Shown piece after piece: positions 24,990-32,469 of a DNA stretch of 64,000 nucleotides. Position 1 is the first letter of the stretch. The number at the start of each line of letters is the position of its first letter. The DNA is taken from positions 1,240,001 through 1,304,000 of the forward strand of contig NZ_CP015864.1 of assembly GCF_002163755.1 (NCBI RefSeq), read 5' to 3'. The position numbers and the translations under genes are program-made. Source of the stretch: Vibrio campbellii CAIM 519 = NBRC 15631 = ATCC 25920. Its GTDB lineage: Bacteria; Pseudomonadota; Gammaproteobacteria; Enterobacterales; Vibrionaceae. The notes beneath the pieces were generated by a model. It was not told where the DNA came from. It did no database searches and saw nothing but the letters and a program-made list of their open reading frames with translations.

Positions 24990-25981
24990 TGCAAAAACAA
25001 GAGCATGTGGTGTTCAAACGCGCCAAAGCACATAACCATGATGATTTTCATGGCGGCGCGTGGAAAGTCGCGTTTGCCGACTTCATGATTGCGTTAATGG
25101 CGCTGTTTCTTGTCCTTTGGGTAATGCAAGTAGTCGACAAGGAAGAACGCAGAGCCATTATGGCTCACCTTCATAGTTCAAGCGTTTTTGATAAAAGCTA
25201 CGGTAACCCTTTCGATACTTCACAAAGTATATCTCCTATCGACTTGGCACAGGACTCTTCTGTGCCAAGTAATCACAACTCTAACCATGTCGTCAGCTCT
25301 TTCTTTCAAGGTGACGGCGATGGTCCAGAGATTGACTCACTAATCCCGGGCAATTTCGACACCCAAGAGCAACTCGCTCTGCTGGCAAAAGTGATTGACG
25401 AAGTCGTAGGGCAAATCAGCGCGCAGGGTAACGTTAATGTCACCATTACCCCGCAAGGTCTGCGTATCGTGCTGCAAGATGATTACAAGCAACACATGTT
25501 CAGCCGTGGCGGCGCAGAATTAACTCCTTTCTTTGAAGACTTGTTACTTGCGCTTGCTCCCGTTTTCGAACGTGTCAGCAATCCATTGATCATCAGTGGC
25601 CATACCGATTCAACACCGTTCAAAAAGCGTTTTGGTCGACAATCAAACTGGGCGCTATCCGCGTCTCGTGCCGATGTGGCAAGAAATACCCTAGTGGAAG
25701 GCGGCATGCCAGACGATCGCGTCATGCAAGTGGCTGGGATGTCAGATCGTGCCTTGCTTAACCCAGAAGAGCCCGACTCTAGCGAGAACCGCCGAATTGA
25801 GTTATTCATTCTGACTACACCAGCAGCACACGTTTTAGAAACCTTCTTCGGCAATCAAGAAGGCAGCGAGCTACAAAAAGCCAAACAACAAGCAGAGTTT
25901 AACCAGCCAGTGATTAGGCAAGAAGTGATTCGTTACTCGGTCGGCACTGACGATACCAAACGTCAGATTCAAGACCTATAA
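24989..25981 (+). CDS. lafU: LafU, lateral motor stator protein (MotB type)
   Basis: LafU (330 residues) is the MotB-like stator subunit. A single membrane helix (about 29-47) begins FADFMIALMALFLVLW and carries the Asp that takes up the ion. A plug and linker follow, then an OmpA-like peptidoglycan-binding domain (LIISGHTDSTPFKKRFGRQS, SENRRIELFI). The lateral motors of V. parahaemolyticus and V. alginolyticus run on protons (established knowledge). It is the last gene of the fliD operon. Confidence 0.95.
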   Translation: MQKQEHVVFKRAKAHNHDDFHGGAWKVAFADFMIALMALFLVLWVMQVVDKEERRAIMAHLHSSSVFDKSYGNPFDTSQSISPIDLAQDSSVPSNHNSNHVVSSFFQGDGDGPEIDSLIPGNFDTQEQLALLAKVIDEVVGQISAQGNVNVTITPQGLRIVLQDDYKQHMFSRGGAELTPFFEDLLLALAPVFERVSNPLIISGHTDSTPFKKRFGRQSNWALSASRADVARNTLVEGGMPDDRVMQVAGMSDRALLNPEEPDSSENRRIELFILTTPAAHVLETFFGNQEGSELQKAKQQAEFNQPVIRQEVIRYSVGTDDTKRQIQDL

Positions 25982-25988
25982 CCCCCTA

Positions 25989-26023
25989 AAAGGTCACCAG
26001 TTTCTACCCTCTGCGTGACCTTT
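25989..26023 (+). terminator. Hairpin after lafU
   Basis: A 9-bp perfect stem (AAAGGTCAC / GTGACCTTT) has a 17-base loop. The tail is C-rich rather than U-rich, so it may not terminate efficiently. It is the only structure near the end of the operon. Confidence 0.45.
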
Positions 26024-26067
26024 CCCCCAACGAAAATATTGCTGAAATTTGTGTAGTTGAGCTCGAT

Positions 26068-26355
26068 ATGTCCGTACATGTGCCTAATAAATCAAAAAAT
26101 GACTCACTCCAAAAAGCCTTTCTCTGGCTGATCGTTTTCGACTACCTGTTGCTGACATTTTTTCTCATTCAACTACCAAGTCTCAACCTCAACAGCGGCA
26201 CCATGATTAGTCTGCTGCTCTTGGTTTATAATATATTGCTGGTTTCGCTCTGCTACCAGCGCACCAGCAACCACGATTCTTACATCATCTATCCTGTACT
26301 TTCAGCGACACTACTGGCGTTTGTCTGCTTCTTATATTTTTTCTTTCTGGTATAA
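26068..26355 (+). CDS. Small multi-span membrane protein, unknown function
   Basis: The 95-residue protein has a polar N-terminus (SVHVPNKSKNDSLQKA) and three hydrophobic segments: about 18-37 (FLWLIVFDYLLLTFFLIQLP), 43-62 and 74-95 (IYPVLSATLLAFVCFLYFFF). No family was recognised. It follows lafU by 87 bp, beyond a weak hairpin, so read-through from the flagellar operon is possible but not shown. The ribosome site is weak. The next gene converges on it from the right. Confidence 0.55.
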   Translation: MSVHVPNKSKNDSLQKAFLWLIVFDYLLLTFFLIQLPSLNLNSGTMISLLLLVYNILLVSLCYQRTSNHDSYIIYPVLSATLLAFVCFLYFFFLV

Positions 26356-26365
26356 CTCGTTAGCT

Positions 26366-27076
26366 TTACTGCTCTCTTAATCGCGCTGATGCAGATATCA
26401 CTAATGTTTCAGAGCTGAGTTTCGCGACTTGGAAAAAGCCGCCTCTTGAGGAAAGTTGACTCGCATTGAGGTTATCTACATCCAACTTCTTAAACCAATA
26501 GGGAGCGAGTGAGCACTGTGCTGACCCTGTTGCGATATCCTCATTGATGCCGATTTTTGGCGCAAAGTAACGCAAAACATAATCGTTAGGCCCACTTTGA
26601 GCGGTGACCATCACAGCATGAAAGTCTCGGATTTGGCAGAGGCGCTCAAAATCCGGCTGGTACAGTTTCACTTGCTGCTCAGACGCTAACACCACCACAA
26701 GATCTCGGGTAGTGACAACATCTAACACTTGCACACCAGATTGCTCTAAGTTTAATAACTGTGAATCTAAACTGGCAGGTACAGGACTGGCATCCCATGC
26801 AGGCAAAGCCATTTGGTACTGAGTACCATGCTTAGCAATGGTGATGTCCCCATAATTACTGTGCAACTTAACAGAGCGTTGGTTTGGATGAGTAATCAAC
26901 GCCGCGCCAGCGCCCATACTGCCATGACCACACAAGTTGATTTCACTGGCCAAAGAAAACCAACGAATCCACCAACGCCCATCCACACAGCAAAGGAATG
27001 AGGTGATAGGTTGGCCGATACTTCGAGTTATCTCCAACATCTCTGAGTCACTCAACCACTCAGACAAAAACACCAC
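26366..27076 (-). CDS. PhzF-family isomerase-like protein with no standard start at its homologous N-terminus
   Basis: The protein resembles the PhzF/YddE fold of diaminopimelate-epimerase-like enzymes. It has LCGHGSMGAGAALI (compare CGHATLA) and INEDIATGSAQCSLAPYW (compare DPVTGSA). The frame stays open past the GTG at 27076, and those codons read IYDVFCSEDAQGNPCGVVFL, a clear PhzF N-terminus. No ATG, GTG or TTG exists between the stop at 27140-27142 and 27076. GAGGTGA at 27140-27146 is well placed for an ATC at 27134-27136. Either a rare start codon is used or the start was mutated, and the GTG product would lack the first strand. Function is unknown; family members are isomerases of varied substrates. 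Confidence 0.75.
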   Translation of the reverse strand: MVFLSEWLSDSEMLEITRSIGQPITSFLCCVDGRWWIRWFSLASEINLCGHGSMGAGAALITHPNQRSVKLHSNYGDITIAKHGTQYQMALPAWDASPVPASLDSQLLNLEQSGVQVLDVVTTRDLVVVLASEQQVKLYQPDFERLCQIRDFHAVMVTAQSGPNDYVLRYFAPKIGINEDIATGSAQCSLAPYWFKKLDVDNLNASQLSSRGGFFQVAKLSSETLVISASARLREQ

Positions 27077-27331
27077 GCCACAAGGATTACCTTGCGCATC
27101 CTCAGAGCAGAATACATCATAAATTTGGGTATCGATAACTCACCTCATATCGCCATTCAAACATCAAATTGCTCGGTAATAGCAAACATCCCTAAACGAT
27201 GGAAATGCTACTTTTACCTAACAGAGGGTGAAAATATCGTGCGACAAATCATTACGCAAGCACGCTCATATCATTGAGTGACCTTAAGCGACGATTTATC
27301 TCTGTAGAGGTATAAACCAAATGAAGGGAAT

Positions 27332-27359
27332 GAAAAAGGAAGCCGTGAGGGCTCCCTTT
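27332..27359 (-). terminator. Intrinsic terminator for the leftward small genes
   Basis: On the minus strand, AAGGGAGCC and GGCTTCCTT pair around five bases and are followed by TTTTC. It ends the leftward transcript that includes the 39-residue protein. Confidence 0.75.
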
Positions 27360-27404
27360 GAAGGTGGTGATTGAATTCTGAAGCGTTAAGTATCAAAGCT
27401 CAGA

Positions 27405-27524
27405 TTAACGAATCATCAGATAAAAGATCACACCGGCCGTAAATCCCAATATAGCCAGAAGATGTTGAGTCGGTGTTGAATTCCCCTCACTCTTCTTCTC
27501 TTTCAAATCACTTCGCACTGCCAT
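27405..27524 (-). CDS. Small single-span membrane protein (39 aa), unknown function
   Basis: The ATG at 27524 has a good ribosome site (AAGGAG) six bases upstream. The product starts with a charged, polar half (MAVRSDLKEKKSEGNSTPTQ) and ends with a membrane helix (HLLAILGFTAGVIFYLMIR). A terminator follows about 45 bp after the stop. The combination of ribosome site, topology and terminator makes this a believable gene. It resembles the many short vibrio proteins with a charged head and a C-terminal membrane tail. No function can be assigned. Confidence 0.65.
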   Translation of the reverse strand: MAVRSDLKEKKSEGNSTPTQHLLAILGFTAGVIFYLMIR

Positions 27525-27569
27525 ACTGACTCCTTGTCTTTGGTCTGTCTTTAGTCCCTGCGAGAATGC

Positions 27570-27947
27570 CTAGGCGAGAACATGCTCACTGATCACTTTG
27601 TTGAAAGAAACCAAGTCGAATGAACCTCTGATCTCAAAGCGCACTCGACCTACTTCACTTAGGAATAGTTCAATCTCACAATCCAGATCAAGCGTACCAG
27701 ATGTTTCAATCGAGAACGCATTGATCTTGCTGTATGGCAAAGAAGTGTAGTCGACTTTTGATCCCGTAATCCCTTGCACATTGGCCGCAATAACGCGCTT
27801 GTTGGTGAACACAACTTGGTCACGCACCGTTTTGAAACCTGCAAAAATGCTCTCCCCATCAATTAAGAATTTATGGAAGTCCTCTCGTACCTTTGAAGTT
27901 TCAATTGGCTTGAGTTTGAATATCGATGAGTTTTCGAAATCGATCAT
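27570..27947 (-). CDS. Bacterial PH-domain protein (bPH family)
   Basis: The whole 125-residue protein matches the bacterial pleckstrin-homology fold of the PF08000 type: GESIFAGFKTVRDQVVFTNK, RVIAANVQGITGSKVDYTSL, PYSKINAFSIETSGTLDLDC. These are small soluble domains; their ligands are mostly unknown. No signal peptide or membrane segment is visible. It precedes the 39-residue membrane protein by about 45 bp on the same strand, so the two may be cotranscribed. Confidence 0.8.
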   Translation of the reverse strand: MIDFENSSIFKLKPIETSKVREDFHKFLIDGESIFAGFKTVRDQVVFTNKRVIAANVQGITGSKVDYTSLPYSKINAFSIETSGTLDLDCEIELFLSEVGRVRFEIRGSFDLVSFNKVISEHVLA

Positions 27948-28066
27948 GGCGTTCCCTTAGAACATAAATAAAAATCTTCATCAATTAATAGCAAAGTCTC
28001 TACCGCGAGCCTATTGATTTTGGTGACTTTTCTAACGCCATCTCGTTTTTGGTCTTTGCGCCAAGG

Positions 28067-28282
28067 TTACTTCCACCCTTGACGCCATTTTTGTGAGTCT
28101 TTTAAGTCGTGCCAATCCAACTCTCGTTCTCGCTTCGTCATGACCGCTTCAATAACGCACTTCACTACGTTGCCTTCCTCATCAAACTCCATTTCTGAAA
28201 TGATGAAATGCTTTTCTTTGTTTACTGGCTCTGCTGCTGTCCATTTGCTTTGCAGTAGCTTTTTAGGGTGAACTCGATTCAT
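28067..28282 (-). CDS. Trp-rich TIGR02450-family protein
   Basis: From the ATG at 28282 the protein has 71 residues. It opens MNRVHPKKLLQSKWTA and then PVNKEKHFIISEMEFDEEGN, the pattern of the short Trp-rich conserved family TIGR02450. The end is DWHDLKDSQKWRQGWK. A longer frame starts at 28342, but the added 20 residues are not family-like. Function is unknown; the proteins are cytosolic and common in gamma-proteobacteria. Confidence 0.75.
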   Translation of the reverse strand: MNRVHPKKLLQSKWTAAEPVNKEKHFIISEMEFDEEGNVVKCVIEAVMTKRERELDWHDLKDSQKWRQGWK

Positions 28283-28436
28283 AACACTCTGCCATTCATC
28301 AGAAAAAGTTTGCTTTTCATACGTATCAACTCGCAAATGCAATCACATTTAATATTGGAAAGTTTTTCTTCAATATCGTGTTTTTTCCAATTGGTTTGAT
28401 CTGTTTTACTGACACTTCCTGTTACTTTGAGTCATG

Positions 28437-28470
28437 CACACAAACACAAACACAAACACAAACACAACAC
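28437..28470 (+). repeat. Hexanucleotide tandem repeat (CAAACA)n
   Basis: Four perfect CAAACA units (28441-28464) are flanked by partial units. It lies 10-40 bp before the start of a truncated transporter gene, in the position where repeat length could affect promoter or leader spacing. Confidence 0.8.
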
Positions 28471-28479
28471 ATCAAAAGA

Positions 28480-28695
28480 ATGATTATGAATAAAACAACA
28501 CTTTTACTTGCTTCCGTAGCACTGACGCTTTCCGGCGTGGCTCAAGTCGATAAGCTGGAAGATATTCAAAAATCAGGCACGTTACGTTTCGGAACCACGG
28601 GCGACTTCAAGCCGTTTTCTTACTACGATGGTAAGGCGAATAGAGACAACAAAGGGGATATCACTATCCCCTTTTTCATCGGTTTGATTCGCTGA
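28480..28695 (+). pseudogene. Truncated periplasmic amino-acid-type solute-binding protein
   Basis: The fragment begins with a signal peptide (MIMNKTTLLLASVALTLSGVAQ). It continues VDKLEDIQKSGTLRFGTTGD and FKPFSYYDG, the start of a family 3 solute-binding protein (about 250 residues in full, like cyclohexadienyl dehydratase or amino-acid binders). After about 50 residues the homology stops. The frame runs through a Rho-independent terminator (28651-28676) and ends. A deletion has apparently joined the 5' end of the gene to the terminator that once followed it. It is very unlikely to be functional. Confidence 0.75.
28651..28676 (+). terminator. Intrinsic terminator inside the truncated gene remnant
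   Basis: AAAGGGGATA and TATCCCCTTT form a 10-bp perfect stem with a 4-base loop and a T tail. It probably terminated the original full-length gene. Confidence 0.88.
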
Positions 28696-28701
28696 GAGCG
28701 A

Positions 28702-29103
28702 TTACATCACGCACTCTTTTGCGGCTTGTGCTTTCTCAATGCCCTCTTCAATCAGAGATTTAGTTTCCTCGCTGCCAATGGATGACATTACTTTGTCCAT
28801 CACCTTATCCACTGTCGATTCAGAAACCGCCTCCATCAAACAAGCGTACGCATTGGCAATGTGTTCTTTTGCTTCAATTAAGGCCTGCGGATCACTGAAA
28901 TCCACATTCATTGCTTCTTCAACCGATGCCTCTAACTCCTCTGCTGATTCAGCAGCGTCACCAAATTGAACATGGTTGAATGTGTCTTCTACCGATTCCA
29001 TCTGCTCTTGAACTGTATCAATCGCTTTGTTTGCAGCTTCTTGTGCTTGGTCAATGGCTTTGCTTGCGTCATCACAGCCGACCAACGCCATTGCCAAAAC
29101 CAT
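28702..29103 (-). CDS. Lipoprotein, unknown function; signal peptide interrupted by a one-base A-tract shift
   Basis: The mature part is acidic and helical (EEAMNVDFSDPQALIEAKEH, CDDASKAIDQAQEAANKAID) with a lipobox ALVGC near the start. The ATG at 29103 gives a signal without any basic residue. An ATG at 29121-29123 with AGAAGA upstream reads MKKQSQQW in the wrong frame. One more A in the A6 tract (29115-29120) would give MKKTISTMVLAMALVGC, a perfect lipoprotein signal. So the gene is frameshifted, phase-variable, read by slippage, or carries a sequencing error. It lies head-on to the truncated transporter remnant. Confidence 0.65.
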   Translation of the reverse strand: MVLAMALVGCDDASKAIDQAQEAANKAIDTVQEQMESVEDTFNHVQFGDAAESAEELEASVEEAMNVDFSDPQALIEAKEHIANAYACLMEAVSESTVDKVMDKVMSSIGSEETKSLIEEGIEKAQAAKECVM

Positions 29104-29230
29104 TGTTGAGATTGTTTTTTCATATTTGTTCTTCTAACAAGTGAATCGCTAATCATCACAATACGTGATTAGCCGAGAGATTTTAATTTAAGAGTTGTAA
29201 GAAGAGGAAACAGAATCGCTTTACAGCCAC

Positions 29231-29261
29231 AAAAAACAAAGCCGCTCTAGAAAGCGGCTTT
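29231..29261 (-). terminator. Intrinsic terminator after the 150-aa gene
   Basis: On the minus strand, AAAGCCGCT and AGCGGCTTT pair around six bases and are followed by GTTTTTT. Confidence 0.9.
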
Positions 29262-29286
29262 GGTGTTTAATAAGACGTTATACGTA

Positions 29287-29739
29287 TCAGGCAATCCTAC
29301 CGTGGCTGATTGCCATCATGTCATCGTAGGTGCGCTGGAGAGCTTCAAATGTCCATTCGAAGTAAACACGACGCTCCATAAGTGGTGCAATTTGGTTAGC
29401 ATCAAACGATTCGATGGTGAGATCGGAATATTCCACTTGAAGGCTATTGCCATCTGTTCCCCAATCTTCGTATTCGCGATTGCCAATGAGATCATAAAGG
29501 TTGTTGCTCAAGAAGCTGTAGACCACTAGGAATGATTGTACAGTGTCTTCGGAGAAGTTAAGCATGCTCGCAATCTGCGCCACGTCATACGACTGCTCCT
29601 TATCACCTTGGTCAATATCAAGCCTTACTAACTGTGTTTCCCACGTTGCCATTTCACCGAAGGAATCAAAGACATGTTGATTCAAAGCTTCAAAGACCTG
29701 AAAAAACTCCTGGATCATTGAGATATATTTATCAGACAT
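29287..29739 (-). CDS. Hypothetical 150-aa soluble protein
   Basis: The protein is acidic, with many aromatic residues and predicted helices (MSDKYISMIQEFFQVFEALN, QSYDVAQIASMLNFSEDTVQ, SFLVVYSFLSNNLYDLIGN). It has no signal peptide, no membrane helix and no motif that I recognise. AAGGGAC lies at the proper distance before the ATG, and its own terminator follows, so it is a real single-gene unit. It could be an immunity-type or stress-related small protein, but nothing in the sequence supports a specific function. Confidence 0.7.
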   Translation of the reverse strand: MSDKYISMIQEFFQVFEALNQHVFDSFGEMATWETQLVRLDIDQGDKEQSYDVAQIASMLNFSEDTVQSFLVVYSFLSNNLYDLIGNREYEDWGTDGNSLQVEYSDLTIESFDANQIAPLMERRVYFEWTFEALQRTYDDMMAISHGRIA

Positions 29740-29878
29740 AATGTCCCTTATTGTATTTAGTTAACGGACGATCTTCGCCGCCGTGTTATTGCTCACCTAG
29801 CCAGTGATGGTTAAAAGTTAGACTAAAAGTTGCAGCATTACATACTGTACGTGTCATTTTGTTGTAATTTTTGATTGA

Positions 29879-30124
29879 TTAGTCAACTATTAGCGTTGGT
29901 TCGTCGATTCCCATATAGTCACAAAGCTCTCGCTTAATTCGATGAAACTCCCGAATTGAGACAAAGTAATCGGCGTAATCTGTCTTACCTTTTATACCAA
30001 TATGAATCGACGTAAACGCTTGAATGGTCGAGGTAACTTCAATGGTTTCATTCGCTAATGAGAACGTCACTATATGATCCATATTTAAGTAACGACCTGA
30101 TTCGATTTTTAATGCTTTCGCCAT
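29879..30124 (-). CDS. Hypothetical 81-aa protein
   Basis: A small soluble protein with beta-strand-like alternation (SGRYLNMDHIVTFSLANETI, EVTSTIQAFTSIHIGIKGKT) and an acidic C-terminus (GIDEPTLIVD). The ribosome site AGGA is 7 bases before the ATG. No family is recognised. The length and pattern suggest one compact domain. It is co-oriented with its neighbours but separated by about 140 bp from the next gene. Confidence 0.6.
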   Translation of the reverse strand: MAKALKIESGRYLNMDHIVTFSLANETIEVTSTIQAFTSIHIGIKGKTDYADYFVSIREFHRIKRELCDYMGIDEPTLIVD

Positions 30125-30368
30125 CGTTGGGTCCTAATTTATCGAGATAAATTGATGTTGGGAGCAGCACTTTTAAATGAAGAGAGAAAAAGGTGCTTCA
30201 TAGCAATGAGTATGCTGCTCAATTGACGTGAGCCTATCATAAGCACTCGCCTTCAAAATTAGATGTAAGACGCACTTTCACTCGGATTTACTTATAGATA
30301 AAACAGTTACAAAAAATCTGACTGCAAATTGACCAACAAAGAGAGACAAGATGTTGTTGGCCTTAAAA

Positions 30369-30398
30369 AAGAAAAGAGCCACTCTCTTGAATGGCTCT
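30369..30398 (-). terminator. Intrinsic terminator after the GFA-family gene
   Basis: On the minus strand, AGAGCCA and TGGCTCT pair around ten bases and are followed by TTTTCTTTTTT. Confidence 0.8.
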
Positions 30399-30453
30399 AT
30401 CTCTCTACGTTAAAGGCTTTTTAATTTAGCGCAGCGCTCGGCCTTAAAACAAC

Positions 30454-30855
30454 TTATAGCTTAGGCGCAGCTTCAAATTGCTTAAGGTCATCAGTAATCT
30501 CATTCCACGGTGCATTAGAGCCCACAAAAATATGAAAGCTGGGTTTGTCACAAGGGGTATCATCAAGGATGCCTAGACGAATATTCACTAAACCGTTGTT
30601 CTTCTTCGAGTAAAGGCTAGAGCCGCAGTGACGGCAGAATGAGAGTTCGGTATTGGCGCTCTTCTGATAGGTTTGGATGTGTTCCGCGCCCTCAATCACA
30701 ATCAGTTTATCCAATGCAATGCCACCCGCTGACGAGTAATCGGATCCGGTAAATTTGCGGCATTCAGAGCAATGACAATTACCCATGTATTTGAATTCAT
30801 CCGCCACTTCGAGTTTTACCTTGCCACATAGACATGAGCCTTTGAGTACTTCCAT
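30454..30855 (-). CDS. GFA/CENP-V-family zinc protein
   Basis: The 133-residue protein has the Mss4-like zinc fold of the GFA family (glutathione-dependent formaldehyde-activating enzyme type). The Cys ligands appear as CLCGKVKLEV, NCHCSECRKFTGSDYS and SFCRHCGSSLYSKK, with the ending GLVNIRLGILDD. Many members have no proven enzyme activity with formaldehyde, so the substrate is unknown. AAGGA precedes the ATG, and a terminator follows. It is likely cytosolic. Confidence 0.9.
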   Translation of the reverse strand: MEVLKGSCLCGKVKLEVADEFKYMGNCHCSECRKFTGSDYSSAGGIALDKLIVIEGAEHIQTYQKSANTELSFCRHCGSSLYSKKNNGLVNIRLGILDDTPCDKPSFHIFVGSNAPWNEITDDLKQFEAAPKL

Positions 30856-30976
30856 TTTTTAGTCCTTCTCTTATTGGAATGACGACAACCATGCCAGTCC
30901 AATAAGACGAAATAAAGATAAGCAAATCAGGTTTGCAAAAATGGAACGAAAAATTGAGAGTCAACAGACAGATACA

Positions 30977-31005
30977 AGAAAGCCGAGGCTAATGCTCGGC
31001 TTTCT
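30977..31005 (+). terminator. Bidirectional-type hairpin terminator
   Basis: AGAAAGCCGAG and CTCGGCTTTCT form an 11-bp perfect stem. The T-rich tail (CTTTTTT) is on the plus strand, but it also lies 20 bp after the leftward DUF3012 gene, which it probably serves. Confidence 0.8.
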
Positions 31006-31023
31006 CTTTTTTGTTCGATCAAT

Positions 31024-31287
31024 CTAGAACACGCAGTGCTTAGCAAAACCTGTTGCTTCGTTTGCCGTCCATTCACCTTTTGGTTTTTCTTTTAGGTCTT
31101 CACACCACTGCTCGCTACCGATGCCATCTTGCAGAACACAATGCTTCGCGAAATCAACTGCGTTGTCTGTTGTCCATTCTGTCTTTGGCTTTTCACGCAT
31201 GTCTTTACACCAAGCTTCTGTACCTACTTCGTCAGAACATGCTGTTAGCGCTGTTGCCGCTAGCAGTAGCATTACCAGTTTTTTCAT
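31024..31287 (-). CDS. Lipoprotein with two tandem DUF3012 repeats
   Basis: From the ATG at 31287 the protein has 87 residues. MKKLVMLLLAATALTAC is a lipoprotein signal with Cys17. Two near-identical repeats follow: GTEAWCKDMREKPKTEWTTD with FAKHC, and GSEQWCEDLKEKPKGEWTAN with FAKHC. Each repeat has two Cys that could form a disulfide. DUF3012 proteins usually hold one such unit, so this is a duplication. A TTG start at 31308 is possible but adds residues before the signal. The protein should sit in the outer or inner membrane facing the periplasm; function is unknown. Confidence 0.85.
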   Translation of the reverse strand: MKKLVMLLLAATALTACSDEVGTEAWCKDMREKPKTEWTTDNAVDFAKHCVLQDGIGSEQWCEDLKEKPKGEWTANEATGFAKHCVF

Positions 31288-31449
31288 AAATTCAGGTTCC
31301 ACTTTCAATTGATGAATGAACTATACCCAAAATATCACTGCTCGTGTTAAGCCAACGACAATTTATCGACTCTCGCTCCGTAAAGGAGGCAAGATTCAAC
31401 AAATACAATCTAACCACATCGATAAGTCAATGAACGTGAGTAATGAAGT

Positions 31450-32469
31450 TTAAAGACGACGAGCTTGAGTCAGTGCTCGAAGATTCGCAGAACCTGTACC
31501 AAAGCACGCTAAACGCAGCTCTAATGCCATTTGTTCAAAGTGCTCGACGATAGACTCTGTGCTGATGGTTGCTGCTTTTAACACCGCTCCGGCTTGTCCA
31601 ACAAGGTTGGCGCCAAGATGTACCGCTTTCGCAGCTTCTAAGCCGTTATACACGCCACCGGAAGCAATTAAAGGTAAGTCTGGGTATTGGGTGCGAATTT
31701 GCTCTAGGCACTGAGCCGTTGGAATACCCCAATCACGGAATAATTCGGCTGCGCGCTGCATTTTGTTGTCTGTCTGACAGTAACCCTCAACTGCAGACCA
31801 ACTTGTGCCACCAGCACCGGCAACATCAATCGCATCCACGCCAGCTTCGACAAGTTGTTTTGCTACCGTGCCACTGATGCCAAAGCCGACCTCTTTGATG
31901 ATCATCGGTACATCGACGCGCTGTTTTAGTTGCTCAATCGATTTAAGTACACCAACCCAATCATGATCACCATTCTGCTGAAAGGCTTCTTGCATAGGGT
32001 TGAGATGCACAAATAAAGCGTCCGCTTGGATAAAGTCCACCGCACGTTGGGCGTTGTCGAGACGTTGTTGGTCTCTCAGTTGGGCAGCACCCAAGTTGGA
32101 ATACAAAGGCACGCCTTTAGCGAGATCACGAATGGTTTTGCCCAAACCTGAGTGAAGGCTGTCTTCTAGGCTCACTCGCTGCGAGCCAACCCCCATCGCA
32201 ATGCCCATTTCACTGGCTGCTTCTGCCAAACGGCAGTTAATGATCTCTGCATCTTTTGCGCCACCAGTCATTGAACTGATCAAAAATGGCAGTGCCAATG
32301 AGTGACCAAGGAACTCACTCGAAAGATCGATGGCGTTAAAGTCACATTCAGGCAAAGCGCAATGCTCAAACTCGACATACTCAAAGCCCGCCGTTTTGTT
32401 TTTCATGTTCATGTCATGATGTAAAACAGCATCAAGATGTAAGTCTTTGCGATTAGATTGCGGAGCCAT
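31450..32469 (-). CDS. fni: Type II isopentenyl-diphosphate delta-isomerase
   Basis: This FMN- and NAD(P)H-dependent enzyme interconverts isopentenyl and dimethylallyl diphosphate in isoprenoid synthesis. The protein has 339 residues. It has the TIM-barrel signatures RKDLHLDAVL at the N-terminus, LISSMTGGAKDAEIINCRLA, MGVGSQRVSLED, IIKEVGFGISGTVAKQLVEA, GVDAIDVAGAGGTSWSAVEG and IASGGVYNGLEAAKAVHLGA, which together are diagnostic of Fni. AGGGTGA precedes the ATG. It stands alone, with no other isoprenoid gene nearby. Confidence 0.95.
   Translation of the reverse strand: MAPQSNRKDLHLDAVLHHDMNMKNKTAGFEYVEFEHCALPECDFNAIDLSSEFLGHSLALPFLISSMTGGAKDAEIINCRLAEAASEMGIAMGVGSQRVSLEDSLHSGLGKTIRDLAKGVPLYSNLGAAQLRDQQRLDNAQRAVDFIQADALFVHLNPMQEAFQQNGDHDWVGVLKSIEQLKQRVDVPMIIKEVGFGISGTVAKQLVEAGVDAIDVAGAGGTSWSAVEGYCQTDNKMQRAAELFRDWGIPTAQCLEQIRTQYPDLPLIASGGVYNGLEAAKAVHLGANLVGQAGAVLKAATISTESIVEHFEQMALELRLACFGTGSANLRALTQARRL

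Noticed and set aside
27092..27277. 61-residue plus-strand ORF
   Set aside because: It is partly antisense to the homologous N-terminus of the PhzF-like gene and has no protein-family character.
28437..28470. CACAAA repeat as a CRISPR-like array
   Set aside because: The units are six bases, directly adjacent and without spacers; it is a simple tandem repeat.
27300..31400. Integron cassette array
   Set aside because: Short co-oriented genes suggested it, but no attC/VCR-like palindromes with core GTTRRRY / RYYYAAC were seen between them.
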